Assembly: GCA_934662505.1 (NCBI GenBank)
Contig: CAKUKE010000001.1
Span: 186,001 to 250,000 of the forward strand
Direction of reading: 5' to 3'
Source: an uncultured Clostridia bacterium
GTDB taxonomy: Bacteria > Bacillota > Clostridia > Christensenellales > Aristaeellaceae
Length of the DNA: 64,000 bases
Under the pieces are notes generated by a model. That model was not told the DNA's origin. It made no database searches and saw nothing but the letters and a program-made list of their open reading frames with translations. Positions 42,768 through 51,824 of the stretch are shown here, piece after piece. Position numbers and translations under genes: made by a program. Numbering within the stretch: position 1 is the stretch's first letter; every line of letters begins with the position of its first letter.

Positions 42768-44072
42768 ATGGCCTTTTGCTCAGCGGCTTTTCTGCTGCTG
42801 TTTCTGCCCCTGGTCATGTTGGGTGCGCAGTTTGCGCGCGGCAGGATCCGTAAGGGGCTGCTTTTGTGCGCCAGCATCCTTTTTTATGGACTGGGTCAGC
42901 CGAAAGCGCTGCCGCTGCTGCTGCTTTTTTCCCTGTGGATTCATCTGGGCGCATGGCTGGTGGAGAAACGTCCGGGCAGCCGGCTTCTCTATGGCGGGCT
43001 GCTGCTGGGAGCGCTTTGCCCGCTGCTGGTGCTGAAATATGCCCCGCTTGCAGGGTGGCACGGCGGCTGGACGCTGCCGGCAGGCATTTCCTTCTACACG
43101 TTTCAGGGCGTTTCCTATCTGGCGGATGTGCGGCGGGGAAAAACGGCACGGATGCGGAAATGGACGGAACTGGCGCTGTATCTGTCCTTTTTTCCCCAGC
43201 TTGTGGCAGGCCCCATTCTGCGGACGGAGGACTTTGTCAGCCAGATGCAGAGCATGACGCCGCCCGACGGAGCGACGCAGCGGGCGGGCATGATGCGTTT
43301 TCTGCGGGGACTGGGAAAAAAACTGCTGCTGGCGGATGCGCTGGCCGCCTTTGGCGGTGCGGACGGCACGCTGCTGGGCAGCTGGCTGGCGGTTTTGTGT
43401 TTTGCGTGGCAATTGTATTTTGATTTTTCCGGCTATTCGGATATGGCCGTGGGCATGGGACGCATGCTGGGCATTGCACTGCCCGAGAATTTCCGCCAGC
43501 CCTACCGTGCCGACAGTCCGTCGGATTTCTGGCGCAGGTGGCATATCACCCTGTCCCAATGGTTCCGGGATTATGTGTATATCCCGCTGGGCGGCAGCCG
43601 CTGCGGGCTGGCGCGCACGGTGGTCAATCTGCTGGTCACATGGGCGCTGACGGGACTGTGGCACGGCGCGGGGTGGCAGTATCTGGCGTGGGGCGTGTAC
43701 TGGTTTGCCATTCTGACGGCAGAAAAGCTGGCAGGCGGTTTTATGAAAAAAAGCCCGCCCTTTCTCCGGCGGATGGCTACGTTTGTCCTGACGCTGATCG
43801 GCTGGGCAGTGTTCATGTCTCCTTCCCTGACGGGGGCGGGCACAATGCTGCGGGGCATGGCGGGTCTGCAGGGGGTCTGGTCGCCCCTGTCGCTGGCGTG
43901 GGGGCTGTCCTTTCTGCCGGTGCTGGGCGTCTGCTTCCTCTGTCATCATCTGGAAGACAAAGCGCTCCTGCACGGCTGGCAGGAGACGGCGGCGGTCGTC
44001 GCATGCGCGCTGCTGTGCCTGTGCGCACTGGCAGGGCAGAGCTATCATCCGTTTTTATACTTTCAGTTTTAG
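42768..44072 (+). CDS. MBOAT-family O-acyltransferase (AlgI/DltB-like)
   Basis: Polytopic membrane enzyme of 434 residues with about ten helices. The AlgI/DltB signature is clear: LPAGISFYTFQGVSYLADV, RRWHITLSQWFRDYVYIPLGG, and the catalytic histidine in LTGLWHGAGWQYLAWG. Members pass acyl groups from an intracellular donor across the membrane to a carrier or directly onto an extracellular polymer. With the SGNH and DHHW proteins it forms a complete acylation set. The start codon directly follows the previous stop. Confidence 0.93.
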   Translation: MAFCSAAFLLLFLPLVMLGAQFARGRIRKGLLLCASILFYGLGQPKALPLLLLFSLWIHLGAWLVEKRPGSRLLYGGLLLGALCPLLVLKYAPLAGWHGGWTLPAGISFYTFQGVSYLADVRRGKTARMRKWTELALYLSFFPQLVAGPILRTEDFVSQMQSMTPPDGATQRAGMMRFLRGLGKKLLLADALAAFGGADGTLLGSWLAVLCFAWQLYFDFSGYSDMAVGMGRMLGIALPENFRQPYRADSPSDFWRRWHITLSQWFRDYVYIPLGGSRCGLARTVVNLLVTWALTGLWHGAGWQYLAWGVYWFAILTAEKLAGGFMKKSPPFLRRMATFVLTLIGWAVFMSPSLTGAGTMLRGMAGLQGVWSPLSLAWGLSFLPVLGVCFLCHHLEDKALLHGWQETAAVVACALLCLCALAGQSYHPFLYFQF

Positions 44073-44081
44073 GAGGACGGT

Positions 44082-45146
44082 ATGGTGAAAAGGCGGAGGC
44101 TTTTCCTGTGCCTGACGTGGGCGGCGGCGCTTGCGCTGGGGATGGGGGCGCTGCTGAGCACGGCGCGGGAATCCGGGCTGGAGCGACGGACGCTTTCACC
44201 CCGTCCGACGGGCGGCAGCGTGGAGGAATGGGAAGCCTTTCTGGTGGATCATCTGCCCGGCAGGCAGCTGTTTGTGACGGCAGAGCGGTATCTGACGGTG
44301 CTGACGGGACGGGGCATGACGCTGGCCGCATGGCCTACGCTGGACGGCGGGGCGGTGGAGTCGCCGCTGACGTTCCGGCAGGAGGCGCTGGAAAAGCGGC
44401 TGACACGGCTGACGACGCTTTGCCGGGGGCATGAGGCCGTGCTTCTGCCGGTGCCGCAGGCGGGAACATACGCCGCTCTTCCGCCCTGGCAGCGGGCGCT
44501 GTATGACGACGCGCCGTTTTTTGCCTCTCTGGCGGGTCGGACGGACGCGACGCTGGCGGATGTACGGGCGGCATGGAGGGGACAGACGGTGTTTTACCGG
44601 ACGGATCATCACTGGAACCAGACGGGTGCTTACCTGGCCTATCAGGCGGCGGCTGCGGCGCTGGGCATTGCGCCCCGTCCCCTCTCGGATTACCGTCTGC
44701 TGGAGATGGGCAGCCTTGCAGGGTCTACCCGCGCGCAGACCGCGCTGGCCGGGATGGCGCCCGACCCTCTGACGGTTTATGAACCGCCCTGCCGGGTGCG
44801 TCTGACCGTTCCCGGAGAGGAAACACGGGACAGCCTGTTTTTTGAGGAGTACAGAGATACGGAGGACGCTTACCGGGTGTTTACCGGGCCTAACCGTGGG
44901 GAAACGTGGATCGAAAATCTGGATGCGGATACGGATGAAACACTGATTGTTTTCAAGGACAGCTTTGCCAACAGTCTGGTCGGGTTCTTAACGCCTCATT
45001 TCCGGCGCATTGTCATGGTGGATCTGCGGTACGAACTGCAGGGGGCGGGGAAGGTGCTGACGGACTGGCCGCAGGCGAAATGCCTGCTGGTGTACAGTCT
45101 GGACAGCCTGCAGAACGATACGTCCTTATTGCGGTTTGCACCGTAA
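44082..45146 (+). CDS. DHHW-motif protein (AlgX/AlgJ-like acyltransferase)
   Basis: Protein of 354 residues with an N-terminal signal anchor (residues ~6-24). The name-giving motif is YRTDHHWNQTGAYLAYQ at about residue 172. An SGNH-like serine may lie in VFKDSFANSL, which resembles the motif of AlgX-type enzymes. It would take the acyl group from the MBOAT partner and transfer it to the extracellular polymer. Last gene of the operon, ended by the terminator at 45151-45173. Which polymer is modified is not visible. Confidence 0.88.
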   Translation: MVKRRRLFLCLTWAAALALGMGALLSTARESGLERRTLSPRPTGGSVEEWEAFLVDHLPGRQLFVTAERYLTVLTGRGMTLAAWPTLDGGAVESPLTFRQEALEKRLTRLTTLCRGHEAVLLPVPQAGTYAALPPWQRALYDDAPFFASLAGRTDATLADVRAAWRGQTVFYRTDHHWNQTGAYLAYQAAAAALGIAPRPLSDYRLLEMGSLAGSTRAQTALAGMAPDPLTVYEPPCRVRLTVPGEETRDSLFFEEYRDTEDAYRVFTGPNRGETWIENLDADTDETLIVFKDSFANSLVGFLTPHFRRIVMVDLRYELQGAGKVLTDWPQAKCLLVYSLDSLQNDTSLLRFAP

Positions 45147-45150
45147 AAAA

Positions 45151-45173
45151 AGCGCCTGTTTCAGGCGCTTTTT
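45151..45173. terminator. Bidirectional rho-independent terminator
   Basis: AGCGCCTG / CAGGCGCT stem with a TTT loop, A-run on the left and TTTTT on the right. It serves the acylation operon and the convergent YitT-like gene. Confidence 0.9.
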
Positions 45174-45185
45174 GCGTGAAAAAAA

Positions 45186-45806
45186 TCAACTTTCCGGCTG
45201 GACGGAGGCGGGAAGCGGGATGCGCTGCATCAGCCCGATGATCTGCCCGGAAAGGATGACCGTCAATACGGAAAAGGCCAGTCTGCTCAGGGGGATGTAG
45301 GTGGCGGACAGCGCCAGAACGACCAGATCCGAAAGCAGATAGACCCACTGGATTCTGACCCTGATGATGCGGGAAAGGCTCATGGCCAGCGCATCGTCGC
45401 CGCTGGGTGCGCCGCCCACCAGTACGCAGGCGCCTGCGCCGACGCCCACGAACACCGCGCCCAGCAGGGCTGCGATCAGCGGCAGCTCGGCAAGACCGGG
45501 CCACAGGGGCGGAAAGCATTCGCAGATGCGGTAAACGATGGAAAAACCGGCTGTTGATATAATGGAATAAAACACAAAGTCCTTTCCCAGCGTCCTGTAT
45601 CCCATCAGATAGCAAAGCACGTTGAGCACAAAGCTGGAGACGGCCGGGGACAGATGGAGCCAGTGCTGCAGCAGCAGGGTCATGCCCAGTACGCCGCCCT
45701 CGGTGATGCCGGAGAAGGAGTGCACGTTGTACAGCCCGAAGGCCAGAAACGCGCTGCCCGCCAGCGCGATGAGGCATTTTTGCCAGGGGTATCGACGGGA
45801 AAACAT
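45186..45806 (-). CDS. YitT/DUF161-like membrane protein, short form
   Basis: Integral membrane protein of 206 residues with five or six helices. It matches the membrane part of YitT proteins (FGLYNVHSFSGITEGGVLGMTLLL, VGVGAGACVLVGGAPSGDDALAM) but lacks the C-terminal DUF2179 domain of full-length YitT (about 280 residues). The short form is known from other Clostridia, so it is probably complete. Transport role is suspected, without a known substrate. ATG at 45806 follows AGCGAGG. Confidence 0.82.
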   Translation of the reverse strand: MFSRRYPWQKCLIALAGSAFLAFGLYNVHSFSGITEGGVLGMTLLLQHWLHLSPAVSSFVLNVLCYLMGYRTLGKDFVFYSIISTAGFSIVYRICECFPPLWPGLAELPLIAALLGAVFVGVGAGACVLVGGAPSGDDALAMSLSRIIRVRIQWVYLLSDLVVLALSATYIPLSRLAFSVLTVILSGQIIGLMQRIPLPASVQPES

Positions 45807-45910
45807 AGGGAACCTCGCTTTCTGACTGAAACAAATATATCCACCATCTTAGCAGACAAAACAGGTTCTGTCAACCGCTCTTCAGCCTGAAGCGCCGGCT
45901 GAAGGGCACA

Positions 45911-45934
45911 GAAAAAGCCGCCCGGAAAGGCGGC
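45911..45934 (-). terminator. Rho-independent terminator after the phosphorylase gene
   Basis: On the minus strand GCCGCC / GGCGGC stem followed by TTTTTC, about 80 bases after the phosphorylase stop. Confidence 0.75.
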
Positions 45935-46011
45935 GTGAAAGCATACGGTGGATCGGCGCGGCGGATAGAAAAGGCGGATGGACGAACCGAAGAAAACCAG
46001 CTCGCAGCAGA

Positions 46012-46788
46012 TCAGGCATTTTCGCTTTTTTCCGCGTCCTTCAGGCGGACGGCGACGGACAGCGCCAGCCGTGCCAGCCGTTCCTTCAGGTCGGAGGAAA
46101 CGCTGCCCAGAATGCGGGGATCCCAGCTTTCTCCGGACAGGCTGTCTGCTCCGTAGACGAACTGATAGACCGGGATGCGGCGGAACTGGCCGATGGCCAT
46201 CACGGAGGCGCATTCCATTTCCACGCACAGGCACCCGGCCTGCCGCCGTTTTTCCGCATTGCCGGCGGTCTCACGGTAGAAGCCGTCGGTCGTCCAGGTC
46301 TTACCCGTACGGTAGGGAACGGCCAACGCGTCCAGCACCCGGCACAGGGTGGGCGCGGTGGGTACGGCCACTTCATCCGATGCGGGCAGATAGTGGTAGC
46401 TGGTTCCCTCGTCGCGCCATGCGGCGGTAGGAACGATGATGTGCCCGGCGTCCACGCCTTTTTCCAGCGTGCCGCAGGAACCGAAAAACAGAAAACGTCT
46501 GGCGCCCTTGGCGATCACTTCTTCCATCAGCGCGCCGCAGGCGGAGCCGCCCAGCGGCGAAAAATATGCGCCGAGGGGGTGCCCTTCATGGGTGAAGCGG
46601 TAGATGGGCAGGGTGTACCCTGCGTGCAGTTCGCTGATCTGCTCCCGGCCGCCCTTTTCCGTCATCAGATCAACCAGCGGCGGGGAAAAGGTGACGACGA
46701 CCGTTTCCAGGAAACCGGGGACGGGCGATGCGATATGCGCGGGGGAGAGCATCCCCGGCGCGGGGTCGAAGGTCTGTTCAATGGGCAT
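46012..46788 (-). CDS. Nucleoside phosphorylase (uridine phosphorylase type)
   Basis: Protein of 258 residues of the PNP/UDP family I. It shows ARRFLFFGSCGTLE (phosphate/ribose site), TAAWRDEGTSYHYLP and the substrate-site CLCVEMECASVMAIGQF, where the VEME(C) glutamate contacts ribose. It splits nucleosides to a base and ribose 1-phosphate; uridine is the best guess, purine nucleosides remain possible. It follows tex by 12 bases, with AAGGAGAC as ribosome binding site, so the two share a transcript. Confidence 0.88.
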   Translation of the reverse strand: MPIEQTFDPAPGMLSPAHIASPVPGFLETVVVTFSPPLVDLMTEKGGREQISELHAGYTLPIYRFTHEGHPLGAYFSPLGGSACGALMEEVIAKGARRFLFFGSCGTLEKGVDAGHIIVPTAAWRDEGTSYHYLPASDEVAVPTAPTLCRVLDALAVPYRTGKTWTTDGFYRETAGNAEKRRQAGCLCVEMECASVMAIGQFRRIPVYQFVYGADSLSGESWDPRILGSVSSDLKERLARLALSVAVRLKDAEKSENA

Positions 46789-46800
46789 TTTCCGGTCTCC

Positions 46801-48948
46801 TTACGTTCGTCCTTTGACCATGGTCAGGGCAATACGCTTTTTCTGCACATCCACATCCACCACCCACACCCGAACCACGTCGCCCACCTTGACCATCTCG
46901 GAGGGGTGGCGGATGAAGCGGTCGGCCATGCGGGAAATGTGCACCAGACCGTCCTGATGCACGCCGATATCCACAAACGCGCCGAAATCGATCACGTTGC
47001 GGACGGTTCCGGTCAACTCCATGCCAGGCGTGAGATCCTTGATGTCCATGACGTCCGTGCGGAGCACGGGCTTGGGCAGGTCGTCCCGCGGGTCGCGCCC
47101 GGGCTTTTTCAATTCGGCGATCATGTCCCGCAGCGTGGGCAGTCCTACGCCGATGTCGGCGGCCAGACGGGGCAGCCCCACCGTTTCCGCTTTCTGGTCG
47201 ATGTCCGAAATGCCGCCCCGGCGCACATCCTGCGCGCTCAGGTGCAGCGCGTCCAGCAGCGCTTTGGCGGCGGCATAGCTTTCAGGGTGAACTGCGGTGG
47301 CGTCCAGCGGGTTTTTGCTGTCCTGCACCCGGAGAAAGCCTGCGCACTGCTCAAAGGCGCGGGGACCCAGCTTGGGCACCTTTTTCAGCTCTGCACGGGA
47401 AGAAATGCCGTGTTCCTCCCGGTACTGCACAATGTTTTTTGCCAGTGCCGGACCGATGCCCGCCACATGGGACAACAGCTGCGCCGAGGCGGTGGACACT
47501 TCTACGCCCACCCGGTTCACGCAGTCCTCCACCACCCCGTCCAGCGCGGCGGTCAGCTCATTCTGCTTCAGGTCGTGCTGATACTGCCCCACGCCGATGG
47601 CCTTGGGGTCAATCTTGACCAGCTCGGCCAGCGGATCCTGCATCCGGCGGGCAATGGAAACCGCGCTGCGGAGGGATACGTCGAACTCGGGGAATTCCTC
47701 TGCCGCCAGTCTGGAGGCGGAATAGACGGAGGCGCCTGCCTCGCTGACGATCACATAGGCGACTCCCTTAGGCAGGTCGGGCAGCAGTTCTGCAATAAAC
47801 TGTTCGCTTTCCCGGGAGGCGGTGCCATTGCCGATGGCGATGGCGGTGACGCCGTGGCGCTGCACCATGCCCCGGATGATCTGCCGGCTTTTTTCCCGCT
47901 CCCGGGTCTGACCGGGAATGGTGAAATGGCCGACACCGGTTTCCAGCACTTTTCCGTTTTCGTCTACAACGGCCAGCTTGCACCCCGTGCGGAAGCCGGG
48001 ATCCACGCCCAGCGTCACCTTGCCGCGGATGGGCGGCTGCATGAGCAGCTGGGACAGGTTCTGCGCGAACACCCGAATGGCGCCTTCATTGGCACGGTCG
48101 GTCAGCTCGTTGCGCACATCCCGCTCGATGGACGGAAACAGAAGCCGTGACCAGGCGTCCTCCAGCGCCATCTGCACCTGCGGTGCGGCGGGTGTGCCGG
48201 GGTATAGGTAGCGTCTCGTCATTTCAGATAGCGCGGCGGCTTCGTCAACCTGCAGCGTCACCCGGAGAAAGCCTTCCTTTTCTCCACGATTGATGGCCAG
48301 CACCCGGTGAGCGGGCATGCGGAGCACAGGCTCTGTATAGTCGTAATACGTACGGTACACGCTGTCCTCCCCGCCGGCGGCGACGGTGCGGATGACGCCC
48401 CGGCGGCAAACCGTCCGCAGCGCTTTGCGCAGCTCCGCATCATCGGCGTAGCCCTCGGCCAGAATGTCCCGTGCTCCGGCAAGGGCGCTTTCCACATCCG
48501 GCACATCATCCGAGATGTAATCGGCTGCAAGGGCTTCAAGCGGGCGGGGCAGCGTCCGGGGCATGGATAAAAGCGCGGCCAGCGGCTCCAGCCCCCGCTC
48601 CCGGGCGATCATGGCGCGTGTGCGCCGTTTGGGACGGTAGGGACGGTAAAGATCCTCCAATTCTGCAAGGGTCGCGGCGGCGGCCAGCCGTTCCGTCAGC
48701 TCGGGGGTCAGCACACCCTGCTCCGTCAGGCTTTTCTGAATTTCAGCCCGGCGCCTGTCCAGCCCGCGCAGGTATTCCAGCCTTTCCGCCAGCGAACGGA
48801 GCACCTGATCGTCCAGCGAACCGGTGGCTTCCTTGCGGTAGCGGGCGATGAAAGGAATGGTGTTGCCGCTGTCCAGCAGCTCAATGACCTTTTGAACCTG
48901 CTCGGGACGGAGCGAAAACTCCCGGGCGAGGATGGCGATCAAATCCAT
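46801..48948 (-). CDS. tex: Tex-family S1 RNA-binding protein
   Basis: Protein of 715 residues, full length for Tex. N-terminal Tex domain (ALAREFSLRPEQVQKVIELL-like start, then TIPFIARYRKEATGSLDD), YqgF-like nuclease fold (TLGVDPGFRTGCKLAVVD around residue 328), helix-hairpin-helix region (VAGIGPALAKNIVQYREEHG) and a C-terminal S1 domain (GMELTGTVRNVIDFGAFVDIG). Tex binds nucleic acids and affects transcription and translation; its exact job in Clostridia is unclear. ATG at 48948 follows AAAAGGACG. It heads a unit with the nucleoside phosphorylase. Confidence 0.96.
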   Translation of the reverse strand: MDLIAILAREFSLRPEQVQKVIELLDSGNTIPFIARYRKEATGSLDDQVLRSLAERLEYLRGLDRRRAEIQKSLTEQGVLTPELTERLAAAATLAELEDLYRPYRPKRRTRAMIARERGLEPLAALLSMPRTLPRPLEALAADYISDDVPDVESALAGARDILAEGYADDAELRKALRTVCRRGVIRTVAAGGEDSVYRTYYDYTEPVLRMPAHRVLAINRGEKEGFLRVTLQVDEAAALSEMTRRYLYPGTPAAPQVQMALEDAWSRLLFPSIERDVRNELTDRANEGAIRVFAQNLSQLLMQPPIRGKVTLGVDPGFRTGCKLAVVDENGKVLETGVGHFTIPGQTREREKSRQIIRGMVQRHGVTAIAIGNGTASRESEQFIAELLPDLPKGVAYVIVSEAGASVYSASRLAAEEFPEFDVSLRSAVSIARRMQDPLAELVKIDPKAIGVGQYQHDLKQNELTAALDGVVEDCVNRVGVEVSTASAQLLSHVAGIGPALAKNIVQYREEHGISSRAELKKVPKLGPRAFEQCAGFLRVQDSKNPLDATAVHPESYAAAKALLDALHLSAQDVRRGGISDIDQKAETVGLPRLAADIGVGLPTLRDMIAELKKPGRDPRDDLPKPVLRTDVMDIKDLTPGMELTGTVRNVIDFGAFVDIGVHQDGLVHISRMADRFIRHPSEMVKVGDVVRVWVVDVDVQKKRIALTMVKGRT

Positions 48949-49012
48949 AGCGCACGTCCTTTTCGAAAAATTGTTGTCCTGTATAGTTCGCTTTGCGGGG
49001 CGTTTTTCCTGC

Positions 49013-49038
49013 AAAAAAGGACGCCGGTTTCCCGGCGC
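49013..49038 (-). terminator. Rho-independent terminator after the second anti-sigma gene
   Basis: On the minus strand CGCCGG / CCGGCG stem, GAAA loop, then TCCTTTTTT. Confidence 0.85.
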
Positions 49039-49096
49039 CCCGTGATTTGCCGTTGCCCGATGGGGTGAAAGGGCGAGCTGCCCCGGTCAGGGCGGA

Positions 49097-50896
49097 TCAC
49101 AGCCACGGCGCGTCCAGCACCGTACCGTCCACCGCGTTGACAAGAACTGTGATCTCCGAATGTTCGGCCGTATCCCATCCTGTGATGCGCCAGGCGGGGA
49201 TCAGCCGCGCCTGATTCTGCACGGTGTAGATCAGTTCGACCTGATCGGGCTGCCGCAGACCGTCCGCCAGATCCGGGTACCGGCTTTTACCGACGCGGTC
49301 GACGGCGGCGTTCAGCGCATCCTGCGCAGAGAGAAGGGTGTTTTCGGCAATGGCCGCGCCGCGGCTGAAGGGTGCGCGAATGGCGGCGCTGCGCACGCCG
49401 TCGCAGGTGACGTAGAGCACAATGTCGGCATAGGCGTCGCCCGCGGGCACGCCGTCCACTGCGGCGCGGTAGACCAGATAGTATCCTTCATCCGCGGCGG
49501 TGAAGGGGTCGAGCCACGGGTTGCAGTTCAGCAGCTCCCCGGCGGCAATCTGGCGGTTCTGCGCTGCGTTCAGGGTCTCCAGCGTGGCCGTGTCGGCGGC
49601 ATAGCGCCAGACGCACTGTATATCCGCAATGCCCATTTTGCCAAGCAGCGCTTCGGCGGCCATCTGCGCCTGCTGCAGGGTGACGAAGGACAGCGCTTCG
49701 TCCGCCTTTTCTGCCTTGTCTCCGGCGTACAGCCGTGCGATCAGGCTGAAGGCCTGCTGCGCACCTTCGCTGCGGGGCAGGGTCTCGGAGAAGGCTTTGC
49801 CGTTCGCGCTGAGGTGCGTCACTTCTTCCGTGCCCGCGTTGGAGGCATACCAGACCAGATCGTCGCTGAGCTGGAGCACGTCGTCATCATTAAATACGTA
49901 GCTGTCACCCTCATGCGTCCGAACGCCCGTCGTGTTGAACCATGCGGGGTCAACGGTCTGAGAAAGGCGGAGAGAGGTCAGCGCATAGGTTTTCAGCGTA
50001 CCGTTGTACCCTGCGGGCGTGACGATGGAAAGACCGTCCGGGCTGACGGCGGATGTGGCGGCGGCGTCCGGCGCTGACGCATCTCTGACGCTGCCGGCGG
50101 GGGCGTTTGCTGCTTCATCGGCCGCCTGTGTCTTCGTTTCGGGGAGAACCGTCACCTGCCACAGCGCGGGCGACGCTTCGGCGGCGGGATGACCGCTTTC
50201 GTCCACAGGGGTGCAGCGGACGGTCAATAGCAGGGTATAGGCCTGATCCCGGGCAATGCCGCCCTCCCAGCCGTGGAGCTCAAAGGTGGCGGCCACGCTG
50301 CCGTCCGGCAGGGCGGTGTCGAAACACCCTGCCGTGCCGCTCAGAACCCGGTCTTCCGCCGCATAGCCCTCAGGGATACAGCTGACCGCCAAAAGGGCGG
50401 CGTTCTTTTGCGCGGCAAGCTGACGGTATGTGTTCTGACCGTCCGGGGACAGGGCGTCTGCTCCGTCCTCCTCTGCGGACAGGGCAGGCAGAAGCACTAC
50501 GTTTTTGCCTTCGGCGGGCGCCATGACCACGGTGCCGTAAAGCGTGCCGTCGGCATAAATAACGTCCGTCAGGGTGCAGCGCACATCGCCGAACACCCGG
50601 GTCTCGTTCATATCGGCTACGTCGCCGCTGCTTAGAAATGCGCCGTACGATGTCCCGTATGCTGCAGCGTAGCGTTCTGCTGTTTTGGGATACAGCGCTG
50701 CGGCCAGACTGACCGCGGCGATCAGCGTCATGACGGCGGCCAGAATAAGCGCCGCCGGAACACGCTTCTTCGGGGCAGTCTCTTTTTCCTGCGCGCGGAG
50801 AAGCACCTGCCGGGTCAGCCGGGGACTGCCGTGCAGGGCGGAAAAGCAGTCGTCCACGGAAGCCTGAACCAGCCGTTTATCCTTGTTGTCATTCAT
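49097..50896 (-). CDS. Membrane anti-sigma-like protein with large extracellular sensor
   Basis: Protein of 599 residues. A cytoplasmic N-terminus of ~45 residues (MNDNKDKRLVQASVDDCFSAL start) is followed by one helix (~47-68, AALILAAVMTLIAAVSLAAAL) and over 500 outside residues. The outside part has a DUF4179-like first half and a second half resembling PepSY/YycH-type folds, ending with LIPAWRITGWDT and VDGTVLDAPWL, as PepSY-like units do. A low-complexity Ala-rich linker lies around 250-285. It overlaps the ECF sigma gene by 8 bases, so it is probably the anti-sigma factor. ATG at 50896 has AAAGGAG at 9 bases; a TTG at 50899 is an alternative. Confidence 0.75.
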   Translation of the reverse strand: MNDNKDKRLVQASVDDCFSALHGSPRLTRQVLLRAQEKETAPKKRVPAALILAAVMTLIAAVSLAAALYPKTAERYAAAYGTSYGAFLSSGDVADMNETRVFGDVRCTLTDVIYADGTLYGTVVMAPAEGKNVVLLPALSAEEDGADALSPDGQNTYRQLAAQKNAALLAVSCIPEGYAAEDRVLSGTAGCFDTALPDGSVAATFELHGWEGGIARDQAYTLLLTVRCTPVDESGHPAAEASPALWQVTVLPETKTQAADEAANAPAGSVRDASAPDAAATSAVSPDGLSIVTPAGYNGTLKTYALTSLRLSQTVDPAWFNTTGVRTHEGDSYVFNDDDVLQLSDDLVWYASNAGTEEVTHLSANGKAFSETLPRSEGAQQAFSLIARLYAGDKAEKADEALSFVTLQQAQMAAEALLGKMGIADIQCVWRYAADTATLETLNAAQNRQIAAGELLNCNPWLDPFTAADEGYYLVYRAAVDGVPAGDAYADIVLYVTCDGVRSAAIRAPFSRGAAIAENTLLSAQDALNAAVDRVGKSRYPDLADGLRQPDQVELIYTVQNQARLIPAWRITGWDTAEHSEITVLVNAVDGTVLDAPWL

Positions 50897-51410
50897 CAAA
50901 AAACGCTCCTTTCAGGGCCTTGAACAGTTTTTCTCTGGCCCGCTTGAGCCGTCCGGAAACGGAGGCATGGTCGATACCCAGCGCCTGACCCACCTCCGTG
51001 ACGGACAGATCCTGATAGTAATAGAGCAGCACGGCCTCCCGCAGCTTGGGCGGCAGTTTCATGATTTCCGCTGTGACCGTCATGTGCTCCTCCGATGGCG
51101 CCGCGCCTGCGACGGGCATGCTTTCGGGCGCGGCGAAATGATCCACGTGCCGGAACCATGCGCTGCGGCGCAGGTCGTGGCAGGTATTGACGGCAATGCG
51201 CATCAGCCAGGTCTTTTCACTGCATTCGCCCCGAAAGCTGTCCAGCTGCCGGAACGCTTTGAAAAAGGTCTCCTGCACCGCGTCCTCGCTGAGCGCCCTG
51301 TCCTTCAGATACAGGTAGCACATACGGAGCAGCGGCGTTTGATAGGTATCCACCAGACGGGTCAGGGTCTCCTTCCGCCGGACGCTGTCCGGATCCTTGA
51401 CAACCTCCAT
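50889..51410 (-). CDS. ECF sigma-70 factor (second of two)
   Basis: Protein of 173 residues with sigma2 (LVDTYQTPLLRMCYLYLKDRALSEDAVQ-like region; QETFFKAFRQLDSFRGEC) and sigma4 (LREAVLLYYYQDLSVTEVGQ, then LGIDHASVSGRLKRAREKLF) regions. Sequence differs clearly from the first ECF sigma, so the two should read different promoters. ATG at 51410 follows CAAAGGAGGTG. Upstream on the minus strand CTACAAC and CGTCTAT are 18 bases apart, a weaker ECF-like promoter candidate. Forms a unit with the sensor-type anti-sigma gene. Confidence 0.92.
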   Translation of the reverse strand: MEVVKDPDSVRRKETLTRLVDTYQTPLLRMCYLYLKDRALSEDAVQETFFKAFRQLDSFRGECSEKTWLMRIAVNTCHDLRRSAWFRHVDHFAAPESMPVAGAAPSEEHMTVTAEIMKLPPKLREAVLLYYYQDLSVTEVGQALGIDHASVSGRLKRAREKLFKALKGAFFDE

Positions 51411-51499
51411 GCGCCGCTCACCTCCTTTGCACCTGTATAGACGTTGCGGAGCGCCGGTTCTGTTGTAGGGAGCATAACATTTTTTTGAAAAACAGAAAA

Positions 51500-51529
51500 G
51501 GTCTCCGCGCAATGTGCTGCGCGGAGACC
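51500..51529 (-). terminator. Rho-independent terminator after the mini-protein pair
   Basis: On the minus strand a perfect 12-bp stem GGTCTCCGCGCA / TGCGCGGAGACC with a 6-base loop, followed by TTTTCTGTTTTT. Confidence 0.9.
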
Positions 51530-51575
51530 GGAAAAACCGGACGGCGTTTTCCGCATTTTCCTTCAGAACCGTGGG

Positions 51576-51824
51576 TCAGCGGGGCCAGTCCTCATCGCTC
51601 ATGTCGTCGTCTGCTTCCTGCCGTTTCAGGGCGTGGATGGCGTACAGTCCCGCAATGTTTCCCTGCTGCCAGCCGTTTTCAAGCGCAGAGGGCGCCAGCC
51701 CTGTGCACTCGGTGACGGAGGCGGTTTTCATGGTTTCGAAAAAGGGATCCTGCTCTTTTGCGCTGCGGGGCAGATCCTCCTCCGGTGCGTCCGAACCGGG
51801 GAAGGGGGGATGCGGCCCCGTCAT
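51576..51824 (-). CDS. Small unknown protein with a TECTGL motif
   Basis: Protein of 82 residues. It carries KTASVTECTGLAPSA in the middle and an acidic C-terminal end. I recall a similar TxCTGL-type motif in other small clostridial proteins of unknown function, but cannot verify it here. Its ATG overlaps the stop of the DUF1540 gene (ATGA), so the two are co-translated. A longer frame would start with GTG at 51845 inside the DUF1540 gene and is less likely. Function unknown. Confidence 0.7.
   Translation of the reverse strand: MTGPHPPFPGSDAPEEDLPRSAKEQDPFFETMKTASVTECTGLAPSALENGWQQGNIAGLYAIHALKRQEADDDMSDEDWPR

Noticed and set aside
45186..45806. YitT-like gene as a truncated pseudogene
   Set aside because: The stop is followed by a proper terminator and short forms without DUF2179 exist elsewhere.
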